Part shown: in pieces, positions 37,373-48,034 of the stretch
Position numbering within the stretch: position 1 is the first letter of the stretch
Layout of the letters: the number at the start of each line of letters is the position of its first letter
Source: Nissolia schottii
Lineage: Eukaryota > Streptophyta > Magnoliopsida > Fabales > Fabaceae
DNA: 64,000 bases
NCBI GenBank assembly: GCA_003254905.1
Contig: QANU01094629.1
Location: forward strand, 6,704-70,703
Reading direction: 5' to 3'
Notes under the pieces: generated by a model
What the model saw: the letters and a program-made list of their open reading frames with translations, nothing else
Database searches by the model: none
What the model was told of the DNA's origin: nothing
Position numbers and translations under genes: made by a program

Positions 37373-38791
37373 TCATTGCTTGTAGTTCTCCAAGTACCAT
37401 TTGTATGTATCAACAAGCCCATCCTTAAGTGAGATCTTCGGTGTCCAACCGATGCCAGCAAGTTTCGAGCTGTCCATCAACTTTCTTGGAGTCCCATCAG
37501 GCTTAGTAGCATCCCAAACAAGATCCCCCTCAAACCCCACCACTTCCTTCATCAACTCAGCCAATTCCTTTATAGTAACCTCTTTCCCACTCCCTACATT
37601 TAGATGCTCCAGTCCACTGTACTTCTCCATCATAAAAACAACTGCATCAGCGAGATCGTCGACATGCAAGAACTCCCTCAATGGACTCCCAGAACCCCAC
37701 ACTACAACTTCCTTGGCACCTTTGACCTTTGCCTCATGAAACCTTCTCATCAGGGCAGGCAAAACATGTGAATTCTCAGGATGAAAATTGTCATATGGTC
37801 CGTATAAGTTGGTGGGCATTCCCGAAATTGCATCCCACTTATACTGAATTCTGTAGGCCTGGCACATTTTGATCCCAGCAATCTTGGCAATCGCATACCA
37901 TTCATTTGTGGGCTCTAAGGGGCCAGTAAGCAAAGCATCTTCTGCGATCGGTTGGGGTGCAAACTTAGGGTAAATGCACGAGGAGCCCAAAAAAAGTAGC
38001 TTCTTAGCGCCATTGCGATAAGCAGAATCAATGACATTTGTCTGGATTTGGAGGTTGATGCCAATGAAATCAGCAGGGTAGGTGTTGTTGGCATGGATAC
38101 CGCCAACTTTTGCTGCAGCTACAATGACAGATTCAGGCTTCTCAGAGGCAAAGAAGGCTTCAACGTCAGATTGGCGAGTGAGATCAAGCTCAGCATGAGT
38201 ACGTAAGATTAGATTAGTGAACCCAAGTTGAGTCAGTTTGCGAACAATGGCCGAACCGACGAGACCGCGGTGACCAGCAATGAAAACCTTAGCCGATTTG
38301 TCAGCTAGAAATGAGTTTGATGCTAATGCTGTGCAAATACAGAAAAAGAGACAATTCGAGAATTCAGATATTCAAAATCTAAGGTGGAAAAGTACTAACA
38401 GCCAGAAATTTTCTTGGCAAAAATGAGTTGCCATTATTATCAACTCTCCGATGCAAGAGTGGTTCATAAATAAAGATTCAGTCTTTAATTTATCAAACAG
38501 CTACCGTTGAATCTTCCCAAATTCCAGTTCGAATAATGCTTGATGCACAACACTAACGTGCTGTAGTTGTAAGAAGTGAAATAATGTGTGTAAGTTAACG
38601 TGTAGCATTAATTCTTCTAGTTGAATTCTGTTGAATCTAAGTCGTGTAGCAAGAATCATTTAAGAATTCAGAGTTTCAATTCAATTAAGATGGGATTTCA
38701 GATTTTTTCCATGAATGATGCTCTGAGTAGTCAAAAACACAGAAAAGAGAGGAAGAGAAGAATGAGAACCATTGTTGTCCCGGCTTCCCAT
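37373..38791 (-). CDS. GER1: GDP-L-fucose synthase (GER type)
   Basis: It converts GDP-4-keto-6-deoxymannose to GDP-L-fucose (3,5-epimerase and 4-reductase with NADPH) in the cytosol, after GDP-mannose 4,6-dehydratase (MUR1), supplying fucose for cell-wall polymers and glycoproteins. The main exon (38328-37373) holds a full short-chain-dehydrogenase fold: nucleotide loop [29 protein letters not shown], catalytic serine in GSSCIYP, YAIAK catalytic pair, then [19 protein letters not shown] and a C-terminal WYLENYKQ. It has no methionine before the conserved DKSAKVF, and a T-rich tract with GCACAG precedes it, so a short upstream exon is needed. The best candidate is ATGGGAAGC at 38791, spliced at 38770 (325 aa total). 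An alternative donor 24 bases further on keeps the frame; both donors are weak. Identity is firm, the first exon tentative. Confidence 0.9.
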
Positions 38792-39689
38792 GATTGCGTA
38801 CGGAGCAAGATCTGTATCTTGATACAGCTGTGCTGATTTTCGAAATTCAAATCAAACCTGTAACAATCAACAAGAACAAGAGAATAAACAAACAAGTTAA
38901 CTAAAATAAATAAAAAATAAAAAACATAAAAGCACAAAACTTCACACATAACAACATCACCAGTGCCTCAAAATCTAGTTTTGCAATCACAGTTTACAAT
39001 TTCAACAAATTCCCACTTCCAAAATGATGAAATGAGACTGAAGGGTAGGGAAAATTTTGAAACTTTACCTGGAATTCAAAGAGAGGCAAAGGAATCAAAG
39101 CTTTTTGTATTGAGGATTGAAGCTAACGACGAAAAAATGGGAAGAGGTTGAAGGGTCTAAGAACCCGACCCACGAAGGTTGAATTGAACTCTTCGGTGAA
39201 TCGGATTCCGGTGGCCGCAGCTGATGAGATCTGAGGGAATCAGAATCCCCTTTTTTTCTGCCTCTTCTGACTTTTTAGTACGTTAATTATTTCGGTTAAT
39301 TATTAAGACTACTGTAATAGGCTAATAGCCATAATGGGCATGAGATGGGGTTAACACATATAAACCCCACTGAAAAATATCACACCCCCACACACACACA
39401 TATATGTCTGTGGGTGGCTTAATTTTTTAACAAATGTATGGTTTTGATGACCTGAAATTGGCATATAAAATGTCAACTTTAAATTTCTTTTTTAAAAAGA
39501 AAAAACTAAAACTTGAAATCAACACCCAGGATGTCGATCGAAATCGGTGTACTCATTATCGATTTTAGGTGGGGATGTGACAATAGCTTAAAATCGGCAC
39601 TGTCAGTGCAAATTTCAAGTAAATAGTAAAAAAAAAATTAATTAACTCACACCATCTTGTTTTGTAAATTTTTTTCTGCAGTGTCTATA
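38792..39689. other. Promoter/leader of the fucose synthase gene and intergenic DNA
   Basis: The GC-richer stretch 39080-39260 probably holds the minus-strand transcription start and leader. At 39583-39610 AAATCGGCACTGTCAGTGC begins the repeat text associated with the MuDR remnant downstream. Confidence 0.4.
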
Positions 39690-40905
39690 CACATTTTATG
39701 TTTTTAAGAAAAACAAAATTAGTAGGCAAGGTATAGCCACTTTTATTTTTTATAATGGTTTTGTGACAAAATCTGATATTGAAGGAGTTGAGTATGTTAG
39801 TGATAATGAGGTTGAGTTTGTTATAATGTGATCCTCTATGTCGTTTTCTGATTTGCATAGCACAATTTGTTCTCATTTTAATAGAAGAGTTGAGAGAATC
39901 AGATATAAGACTCTTGTGTCTTTTATTAATGGAGTTGTTAAATATCGCCTTATTACGATATTGAATGACTTTAGGTGCAACACATATTTTATTTATATGA
40001 GACTTATAAAGCAAGTCTCAATGACATTGAATTGTCTGTCAACTTTGAGAAAGTTGTTCTTAATATCGGTAATGAATGTTGTCCAACTTCAAGTTTTGCG
40101 TGCCAAGATAACGTTACATCGACATTACTATTGGACGATGAGATGTTTGCTGACGTAGATGACGATATCAATTGGAGTAAGTATGAAAGTGATATGTCTG
40201 AAGACGGTGGAACTGACGACGATTCAGGTACTGTTAATTATTAATATTTTACAATAATAATCATCTTAAAGTTAACAAAGTTGAAAAGTATGCTCTACAC
40301 CTGCCTCGTGAAGAGGATCTTGTGTATCAGAAAAAAAATCTCTATTGACTAATGAGTTTATTAAAATTAAATTGTTATTTTTATTTAATTATCCAAATCA
40401 GATTAATTAGGCAATACAACATGTGTTTATGAGAATAATTAATTTTAAATTTATAATTTTATAATCATCTTCGAGTTAACAGAGATAGAAAAGTATGCTC
40501 TACAGTCGTCTCATGAAGAGGATCTTGTGTATCATAAAAAAAACAATCTCTATTGACTAATCGTCTTTAAAATTTAAATTTATAATTCTACAACCTTTGT
40601 TGGCTAATGAGAGATCCATTCAAAAAATTACAAATAATGAAGACAATGAACAATCGCACGGTCCACCGCCTTTCCCACGCACTTTTGATGTTGACGGTAT
40701 GCATACAACGGAATTTGGAGACATGAGAAATGAGCATAGTGCAATAGATGATCTCTACACATGGAGAATTTTCAATGATAAAGATAAAGTCAAAGTAGCT
40801 GTTGCAAACCAGTGCATGCGTATCGAGGCAGATTATAAAGTGAAGGAGTCAGAACCGATGACATATTATTGCAAATGCAAATACTTTGGCACTGGGTGTT
40901 AGTGA
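39690..40905 (+). pseudogene. MuDR-type (Mutator) transposase, N-terminal half, decayed
   Basis: 39838-39980 encodes the MULE N-terminal region (SFSDLHSTICSHF then KYRLITILND). The frame then shifts near 39990-40020 and continues as LYETYKASLNDIELSVNF and an acidic DDDINWSKYESD. After a non-coding stretch, 40597-40902 encodes the MuDR DNA-binding domain (LYTWRIFNDKDKVKVAVANQ, RIEADYKVKESE, YYCKCKYFGTGC), which stops where the family would continue with CPW. The catalytic DDE part is absent. This is a truncated, frameshifted DNA-transposon relic. Confidence 0.78.
40263..40575 (+). repeat. Direct repeat inside the MuDR relic
   Basis: About 85-105 bases at 40263 (CATCTTAAAGTTAACAAAG) recur at 40468 (CATCTTCGAGTTAACAGAG), both continuing through AAGTATGCTCTACA, GAAGAGGATCTTGTGTATCA and CTCTATTGACTAAT. 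The offset is about 205 bp. It lies in what was probably an intron or linker of the transposase gene. Confidence 0.8.
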
Positions 40906-41220
40906 CTTATTAGGGTGACCATGAAAAAGAACAACTACTTCAGAAATCTTTTAATTCTATTATTGTTATGCTCCGATAGTTATCTTTACTTGTCTAATTT
41001 GTTATTGTGATATATATATATATATATNTCATTCATCAATAAAAGAGACAGTCTACCAAAAAAAAAATCAATAAAAGAGACAAATGCATAGAGGTTCATA
41101 AAGACAACAAAAAATTAAAAAAAATATAAGGAACTCCCAAATAATTCCCTAAGACAATATATATTCTAAGTGAATGATGCTCATTTCAAATTTTTTGGTT
41201 TTAAAAATTCAGACTATGAC

Positions 41221-41292
41221 AGGTCCTACCGGGAGTCGAACCCAGGTCGCTGGATTCAAAGTCCAGAGTGCTAACCACTACACCATAGAACC
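41221..41292 (-). tRNA. trnQ-UUG: tRNA-Gln (anticodon UUG)
   Basis: Read on the minus strand, the 72 bases begin GGTTCTATGGTGTAGTGG and end TAGGACC plus a discriminator base. The 7-bp acceptor stem pairs (one G-T). The anticodon arm CTGGA/TCCAG encloses loop CTTTGAA with anticodon TTG, and the T arm has GGTTCGACTCC, which serves as the B box. All conserved positions look intact, so it should be functional. It is a nuclear tRNA-Gln; no intron. Confidence 0.95.
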
Positions 41293-42536
41293 ATTAATGG
41301 TTCCTCGTCAAGAGTAAAGTTTATATACAATTATAGATATCACCGCGACCACTCTTTTCCCATTTGGTATATCAAAAGATTATGACCAGGGTTTAAATTC
41401 TATTGAAACAACTTTTATAGAGGAAATTGCATAACCCTTATATTCTCGTAACCAAACAAAAATGAATTGCATGAGTTGTTCAAATAAATTGAATATGTAA
41501 AACTACCTTTGATATAAAACAATACCAAAAATTTTGGGAAAAAAAAATGTAGTTGAAGTAAAACAAAATGATATATAGAAATCAAACTAAACTTTTGATA
41601 TACCTATATTAATGTTGAAAAACATAAAATAATAAAAGGAAAAAAAAGCTGATGATATTTATTCATTAAAACCAGGTGGTATTTATTATTTATCCTATAA
41701 TAAAAGAATTAAAAAAATATATATCCGCATAGCTCTAAGATTTTTCGTGACTCAAGATTCGGATGTCAAATTCACAAATATGTGCTCCATTTATCTTTAG
41801 TAGTGACTCAACCCCACAAGTTACTATGCCTAAGAAAATGACAAAAAACTAATCAGGTTATGTAACCAATTCAAAGGAAAAAAGAAAGAAAGAATTAACC
41901 AAAAACTCTTCCCAAGAAAATGACAAGAAACTAATCAGGTTATGTAACCAATTCAAAGGATAAGATAAGAATTAACCAAAAACTCCTCCCAGAAAACGGT
42001 CCAATAAATCATTGACGGTTGAAATGTTTTTCATCGTAGGATTTCAGATGATGGCGCCACATAATCAGACAGTGAACACCACCCTATAACACACCTTATG
42101 TTTGCAGCCCCCTCCCTCTTTCACACTCCCTCATTCTTTCTATTATTGGATGGATAACAACTACCATAGTACCATTGATTATTTAGAAACTCTATCCATG
42201 GACCAGTTGATATGTATAATTTTTTTTTTTCATCAAATTGATCAGTATACAAAATTCATTGGATTTCATTACATCTAATTTGAGTGATCGGCTAAATGTA
42301 AAATAAATCTCTCTCACAGCACTAATATTTTTGTTTTTCATCCGCAACACTCAAAAGAACAATCAAGTTTTGGTTTAATACATATAAACAGTGGTTTACG
42401 TTTTTATTCCTTCAGTAAAAACACTTAGTTGTTATACTTACCAACTTACAAAATTATATACACGATAAAGTATAATTAAATTAACAGCACAATCTTTATT
42501 ATACTAACATTAAATACTTTTAAATTAACAATATAT
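41293..42536. other. Intergenic DNA with an 82-bp tandem duplication
   Basis: The unit at 41832-41913 (AAGAAAATGACAAAAAACTA onward) is repeated at 41914-41990. The remainder is AT-rich. An (AT)n run with a single N at 41028 lies just upstream of the tRNA. No gene seen. Confidence 0.55.
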
Positions 42537-42545
42537 TAAAATTAA

Positions 42546-43762
42546 GGGTTAATTATGTTTTTGGTCCCTGTAAAATTTGAAAGTTTGGTTTTAATCCCTG
42601 CGTAAAAGTTTTAGTCCCTGCAAAATTGAAAAATTAGGTTTTAGTCCCTAGGGTGAGGTGAGGGTTGATTGGGCTAACGTGGTGCTGACGCGGCGCGCCA
42701 CGTGGCATAACTCCAAACCCAACCCATGACCCGTGACCCGACCCACTTTTAATTAAAATTAAAAAAAAATTCAAAAACAACCCCTTTTACCCCATGCACA
42801 GCCCCCACCCCCTTTTACCCCTAAACCGTTCGAGCCCCCATCCACCCCACCCCCACCGCTCCTTCCCTCAGCCGCNNNNNNNNNNNNNNNNNNNNNNNNN
42901 NNNNNNNNNNNNNNNNNNNNNNNNNNNNNNNNNNNNNNNNNNNNNNNNNNNNNNNNNNNNNNNNNNNNNNNNNNNNNNNNNNNNNNNNNNNNNNNNNNNN
43001 NNNNNNNNNNNNNNNNNNNNNNNNNNNNNNNNNNNNNNNNNNNNNNNNNNNNNNNNNNNNNNNNNNNNNNNNNNNNNNNNNNNNNNNNNNNNNNNNNNNN
43101 NNNNNNNNNNNNNNNNNNNNNNNNNNNNNNNNNNNNNNNNNNNNNNNNNNNNNNNNNNNNNNNNNNNNNNNNNNNNNNNNNNNNNNNNNNNNNNNNNNNN
43201 NNNNNNNNNNNNNNNNNNNNNNNNNNNNNNNNNNNNNNNNNNNNNNNNNNNNNNNNNNNNNNNNNNNNNNNNNNNNNNNNNNNNNNNNNNNNNNNNNNNN
43301 NNNNNNNNNNNNNNNNNNNNNNNNNNNNNNNNNNNNNNNNNNNNNNNNNNNNNNNNNNNNNNNNNNNNNNNNNNNNNNNNNNNNNNNNNNNNNNNNNNNN
43401 NNNNNNNNNNNNNNNNNNNNNAGCGGCGGGGGTGGACAGTGGCGGCGGAGGGGGTGTGGTGGGTGGATGGGACTGGAGGGGCTCGAGAGAGGTGAGAGGA
43501 GGCTGGGGCTGTTTTTGATTTTTTTTTAATTTTAATTAAAAATGGGTCGGGTCACGGGTCATGGGTCATGGGTTAGGTTTGGGAGTTATGCCACGTGGCA
43601 TCCCACGTGGCGCACCGCATCAACGTCATGTCGGCCCAATCAACCCTCACCTCACCCCAGGGACTAAAACCTAATTTTTTAATTTTGCAGGGACTAAAAC
43701 TTTTATGCAGGGACTAAAACCAAACTTTCAAATTTTACATGAACTAATAACATAATTAACCC
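42546..43762. mobile_element. Long-TIR Mutator-like element with 9-bp target duplication
   Basis: The left end GGGTTAATTATG and the right end (reverse complement GGGTTAATTATG) begin inverted repeats of at least 250 bases. They share GTCCCTG words, GGTGAGGTGAGGGTTGATTGG, CGCCACGTGG and a CATGACCCGTGACCCGACCCA-like block. The flanking nonamer TAAAATTAA (42537-42545 and 43763-43771) is a perfect target duplication, as expected for Mutator-like elements. The interior is very GC-rich and mostly lost in a 546-N gap, so coding content cannot be judged. TIRs are still about 90% alike, so the insertion is not ancient. Confidence 0.85.
42876..43421. other. Assembly gap (546 N)
   Basis: A run of N inside the GC-rich core of the Mutator-like element. 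The long inverted repeats on both sides plus high GC would explain the failed assembly. Confidence 0.99.
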
Positions 43763-43982
43763 TAAAATTAATTTCTAAAATTATTATGTTTGTCTGATTG
43801 ATACAATTTTTATCGTAAACCATTTAATTGTACACATTGCTCAACATTATATAGAGTGTTTATAGTAGTGATAGTGCCTAAACAAAAAAGAAAAGAAAAT
43901 TATTTGTCGCTTTCACTTCATTGAGTGTAAATGTAACGATATGTGATGATAGTAGTTGGTAGGTTTATATTATGAAGAGTCC

Positions 43983-44028
43983 AGTCAAACCCACAACTCT
44001 TGACCAAAAATGGGTTTTCCACGGTCAA
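43983..44028. promoter_or_regulatory. Cluster of three W-boxes upstream of the WRKY gene
   Basis: TTGACT (reverse strand, 43983-43988), TTGACC (44000-44005) and TTGACC (reverse strand, 44023-44028) sit within 46 bases, about 240-290 bases before the start codon and about 100-150 bases upstream of a TATATC at 44131. TTGAC(C/T) is the core bound by WRKY proteins. Arabidopsis WRKY33 is known to be autoregulated through such sites. Confidence 0.7.
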
Positions 44029-44269
44029 ACATGCCCCCCCCTCTCTACAGCTTCCCAGAAGCAGCTGCCAAGACTTTTTTGCAGTGGCAACTACTATTAC
44101 CCTTTTACCCTTCTACCTCTCCCTCCCCTTCTTATATCTATCAAACTCTTTGATTTTTCCAAAATCGCAGCACAATAGAAATTCAAACGCAAAGAAATTC
44201 AAACACAAAGCATTCCTTAACTGCCACCATAACAAGAAGAAGAAGAAGAAGAAGAATAAGAAATTATTC

Positions 44270-46886
44270 ATGAGGACATCATTCACTGACCTTCTTTCCA
44301 ACAACAACAATAACATCAACAGTAACATGAACATGGATGATGATGATCAAGTTGAACAACCTGATGTTCCAAAATTCAAGTCTTTGACACCTCCTTCACT
44401 ACCCTTATCCCCCTCACCAATTACCCCTTCTTCCTACTTGGCTAATTTCAGCCCTTCTGAGTTCTTAAACCCATCTTTCTTTCTCTCTTCCCCAAATGTA
44501 AGTTACAAAATACAAATACTCCCCTATGCATCTTCTTTTGTTAAAAATAGGAAGAAACAAGTACAGTTTCTATGTTTTGTGGAGGGTTATCACTAATTAC
44601 TCTTACATGGTTTCTTTTAGATTTTTGCATCTCCTACTACTGAGGCTTTTCTTGGCCAGAGCTTCAACTGGAGGAACAGTTCAGGAGAGGACCAACAACA
44701 CAACAGGGAGGAGGAGGATGAGAAAAACTACTCTGACTTCTCTTTCCAAACACAATCACAAACCAGGCCTTCTTCTCTCTTTCAAGTGGTAAGTACCTCT
44801 CTCTCTCTCTCTCTCTCTCTCTTTTTATTTTTAAAATGACCATTTGACTTAAAACAAGTTTCATCCTCTGTGTGTGTCTGCTTTGTTTTGTGTTGAATCA
44901 TTCTGCTCAATAGGAGACCGGTTCTTGTTCCCTCTGCTGCCGCTGTTGTTCTTGAAATATGTATAGCCTTCTGCTTTTTGGTTTGTGGGGTCATGTTTCC
45001 CCCTTTTTAGTGGCCGTTTAGAGTTGTCTTCTATTTCCTTTTTTGTTTTGCTGGCATAACCACTGTTTGGACTGTTAAAACAAAGGGTTTAAAACTTAAC
45101 TAGCATATTCTAATTGTTAGTTGAAAATGTCAAAAGTATGACAGTGTTTGTTTGTTTGTTTGTTTCTGTCTGTCTTGACAAACAATAAGCTTCATCATAA
45201 TGATTATCAAAGTATGCGCATAATTACAGTAACATGCATTTTATTCATGTCTTATTTTTTTCAAACTTTTTGATTTTGCATTCTAATGCTTGTTTTGAAC
45301 AGCAGGAAGCGCTTATGAAACAGGACATGTGGAAATTCAACGAAAGTGGTTGTGATCCATCTGAGAGGGCAGCAGCAAAACCCGAATACCAATCATCTCA
45401 GACTCATCAGAGCTTTTCCTCAGAAATGGGAGCAGTCAAACCAGAAATCCAAAGCAATCCGGTGCCCGAGTCTGGCTCTCTCAGCCACAGCAATGCATCT
45501 CAGTCTGTTAGAGAACAGAGGCGATCGGAAGACGGGTACAACTGGAGGAAGTATGGACAGAAGCAGGTGAAAGGGAGCGAGAATCCGCGCAGTTATTACA
45601 AGTGCACGCATCCGAGTTGCACAATGAAGAAGAAAGTGGAGAGGTCATTGGTGGATGGACAAATCACTGAGATTGTGTATAGGGGCAGCCACAACCACCC
45701 CAAGCCCAACTCCACTAGAAGACCAGCCTCTCAGCCTTCTTCGTCCTGCACCAACTCAGGGATCTCGGATCAGTCGGTGGTTACCCTAGGGAATCCGCAA
45801 ATGGATCTTGTTTCCATGCAGGGAGATTCTTCGGCTTCGGTGGGAGAGGAAGAGCTTGAGCAAACATCACAGACCAGCTATTCTGGAGGAGATGGAGATG
45901 GAGATGGAGTTGGACCAGAGGCCAAAAGATGGTAAGATCAATAAATTTATGATTGCCTTTGTGTTTCCATTTCTTGTTATTAGTCTATTTCTTTCTCTCT
46001 TTTCGTTTTACTTCAGAATTTTGCGAAGGAAACAATAAAAGCAAGAAAGAAAATCTCGGTGTTTCCATTTCCTATTTTCACTATTTCCTTCACAAAATTC
46101 TGACAAATAGGAAACAATCTGGAAACAAGGAAAGGAAACAGAATCCAGACAGGCCATTGATTCATAGTTTTAGAACAAAACCTTATAGTGCTTTATGTTT
46201 GAATATAAACAAATTATGGTTCTCCTTGTTGCAGGAAGGGAGAGAATGAAAATGATGGATATTCAGGCGCAGGGAGCAGGACGGTTAAGGAGCCTAGAGT
46301 TGTAGTTCAAACCACAAGCGAAATCGATATACTTGATGATGGCTATAGGTGGAGGAAGTATGGACAGAAAGTTGTTAAAGGAAACCCAAATGCAAGGTAA
46401 TTAAATTGATGGAAACAAATCCCCTTTTAGTTAATGGTTCTTGCTTCTTAGTGTTAGAATTCGTTTTGTTGCCAACAACCATAACTCATTTGTTCTAAAT
46501 CTTCTGCCTGCAGGAGCTATTACAAATGCACAGCACCCGGATGTTCAGTGAGAAAACATGTCGAACGAGCCGCACAAAACATAAAATCGGTGATCACAAC
46601 TTATGAAGGGAAACACAACCATGATGTACCAGCAGCGCGCGGTAGTGCTGGTTATAACATGAACAAAAATTCTCTGAACACCAGCAATAGCATTGCGCCG
46701 GCGCCTATAAGGCCATCGGCAGTGAACGGCTATTCTAGCACTCAGAATCTTGCAAATTCACTTTACAATGCTAGGCTTCCATCAACTGCAGGTCAAGAAC
46801 CATTTCCTCTGAACATGTTGCAGAGCCCCGGAAGTTTCGGCTATTCGGCTCTCGGCAGATCAACGGGTTCATATGACAATCATTGA
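44270..46886 (+). CDS. WRKY33: Group I WRKY transcription factor, WRKY33-like
   Basis: WRKY33 is a nuclear defence regulator activated by MAP kinases. Five GT-AG exons (44270-44497, 44621-44788, 45303-45931, 46235-46396, 46514-46886) give 519 aa to the first stop, the length of Arabidopsis WRKY33. The start [10 protein letters not shown] was chosen on family similarity, although the frame is open further upstream. Residues 36-80 carry several SP pairs ([20 protein letters not shown]), the MAPK-site region. Two WRKY domains follow: about 209-267 with WRKYGQKQ and C-C-H-H zinc ligands, and about 375-434 with WRKYGQKVV; between them lies the WRKY33-like link EAKRWKGENE and [16 protein letters not shown]. 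An intron splits the second domain at the conserved R codon. Oddity: the TGA at 46884-46886 comes before a conserved family C-terminus that continues in the same frame. Introns 2 and 3 carry (CT)n and short repeats. Confidence 0.95.
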
Positions 46887-46973
46887 CAATTCTCAGATGA
46901 GGCATACACTAAGGCCAAGGATGAGAGGAAGGATGATTCATTCCTTCAGTCATTTCTGCCGAAGAACTTCTAA
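46887..46973 (+). other. In-frame continuation of WRKY33 beyond the TGA
   Basis: Directly after the TGA the same frame stays open for 28 codons to TAA at 46971-46973. The text QFSDEAYTKAKDERKDDS then FLQSFLPKNF resembles the known WRKY33 tail (FSRAKEEPNEETSFFDSFMP, from memory). So either the gene has recently acquired a premature stop, the base is a sequencing error, or the stop is read through. The TGA CAATTC context is one base off the leaky CARYYA rule. Confidence 0.8.
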
Positions 46974-48034
46974 AATTGAGACCCCCTAACTTTGCATACT
47001 ATATTGAATATGTTTTTATGTATAGCATATAGGATTCTATTTATTCATAGCAGAACAGAAACAAAAGAAGCAAGAATGTTTGCTTATTTTCCACATTTAG
47101 ATTAGAGACTGGCACTGCAGCCATAGTGATAGGAAATAGTTATGCCACATGTTAGTCACTCAAGAATATCTATTTCCCTCCAAGGGAGAAAAAAATATCT
47201 AAAGCTTGACCAGAAGGTCTTATCTCAGATTTGTTGACTGATGGATATTATTATTCTTTTGTTGTATTTGTTTCACAGAAAGGAAAAAAGGGTTTCTTTG
47301 TTCGTGTCTTGTAGTATTAGCAATTAATTTCTGCTGTGTTGTTTTTCTACTTTTAGCTTTCATTACATAGATGATTTGTGATGAACACTGAAACCTAGAT
47401 AATTTGCAGCAACATCATCACTTCGATTTCTATTGAAGTTTTGTTTCATAGTCCTTGATTGCCCTAAGATACAAAACATAATCCTTAGCCTGTGCAAATT
47501 TTGAAGACGATGAAATGTTAAGTGACTTATGATATATTTGAAGAAGTAACAGTTCACAAATTTTACGCTGCCAAGAAATTTGTCAAAAAACTCACAGGGT
47601 TGAAAGTTGAAACCACTATGATTTGAGCTAAGGCAAGATTATTATAATTTTTTTTTATTTGATGTATATTTAATGATCATATTGTCAAAACATAAAATGG
47701 AAATCTAGTTCTACTGCTTGCTTCTGGCATCATTTTTTTTTCTTTTTTTCTTTTTTTTTTTTCTTCTTCTTCTTCCTTCTGCTAAATTGGTCATTAGAGG
47801 AAGAGAAACTACTAACACCACTAACATAGTCCCAATTAGAAAAGAATAATTCATTATTTTGTGTTCGTATACAAGATCAGTTACTTATCATATTTCGCTG
47901 AGCCACATAGGGATGATTGACTCACTTTTTCTCAGCATAAATTTACACATAAATGTGATTTGTACAGAAGTAAATGAATTATGAAACTGTGAGTGAAACA
48001 ATGATAGAACAAGTCTTTTTTTTTGTGTGGAAGT
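46974..48034. other. WRKY33 3' UTR and intergenic DNA
   Basis: 3' UTR probably to about 47300. A pyrimidine-rich run at 47733-47780 is low complexity. No gene seen. Confidence 0.5.

Noticed and set aside
42794-43495. A 233-codon frame across the N gap
   Set aside because: Most of it is translated N; the ends belong to the inverted repeats of a Mutator-like element.
44000-44269. Upstream extension of the WRKY33 frame by 90 codons
   Set aside because: The frame is open by chance. The region contains the W-boxes, a TATA-like site and a (GAA)n-rich leader, and family similarity starts at MRTSFTDLL.
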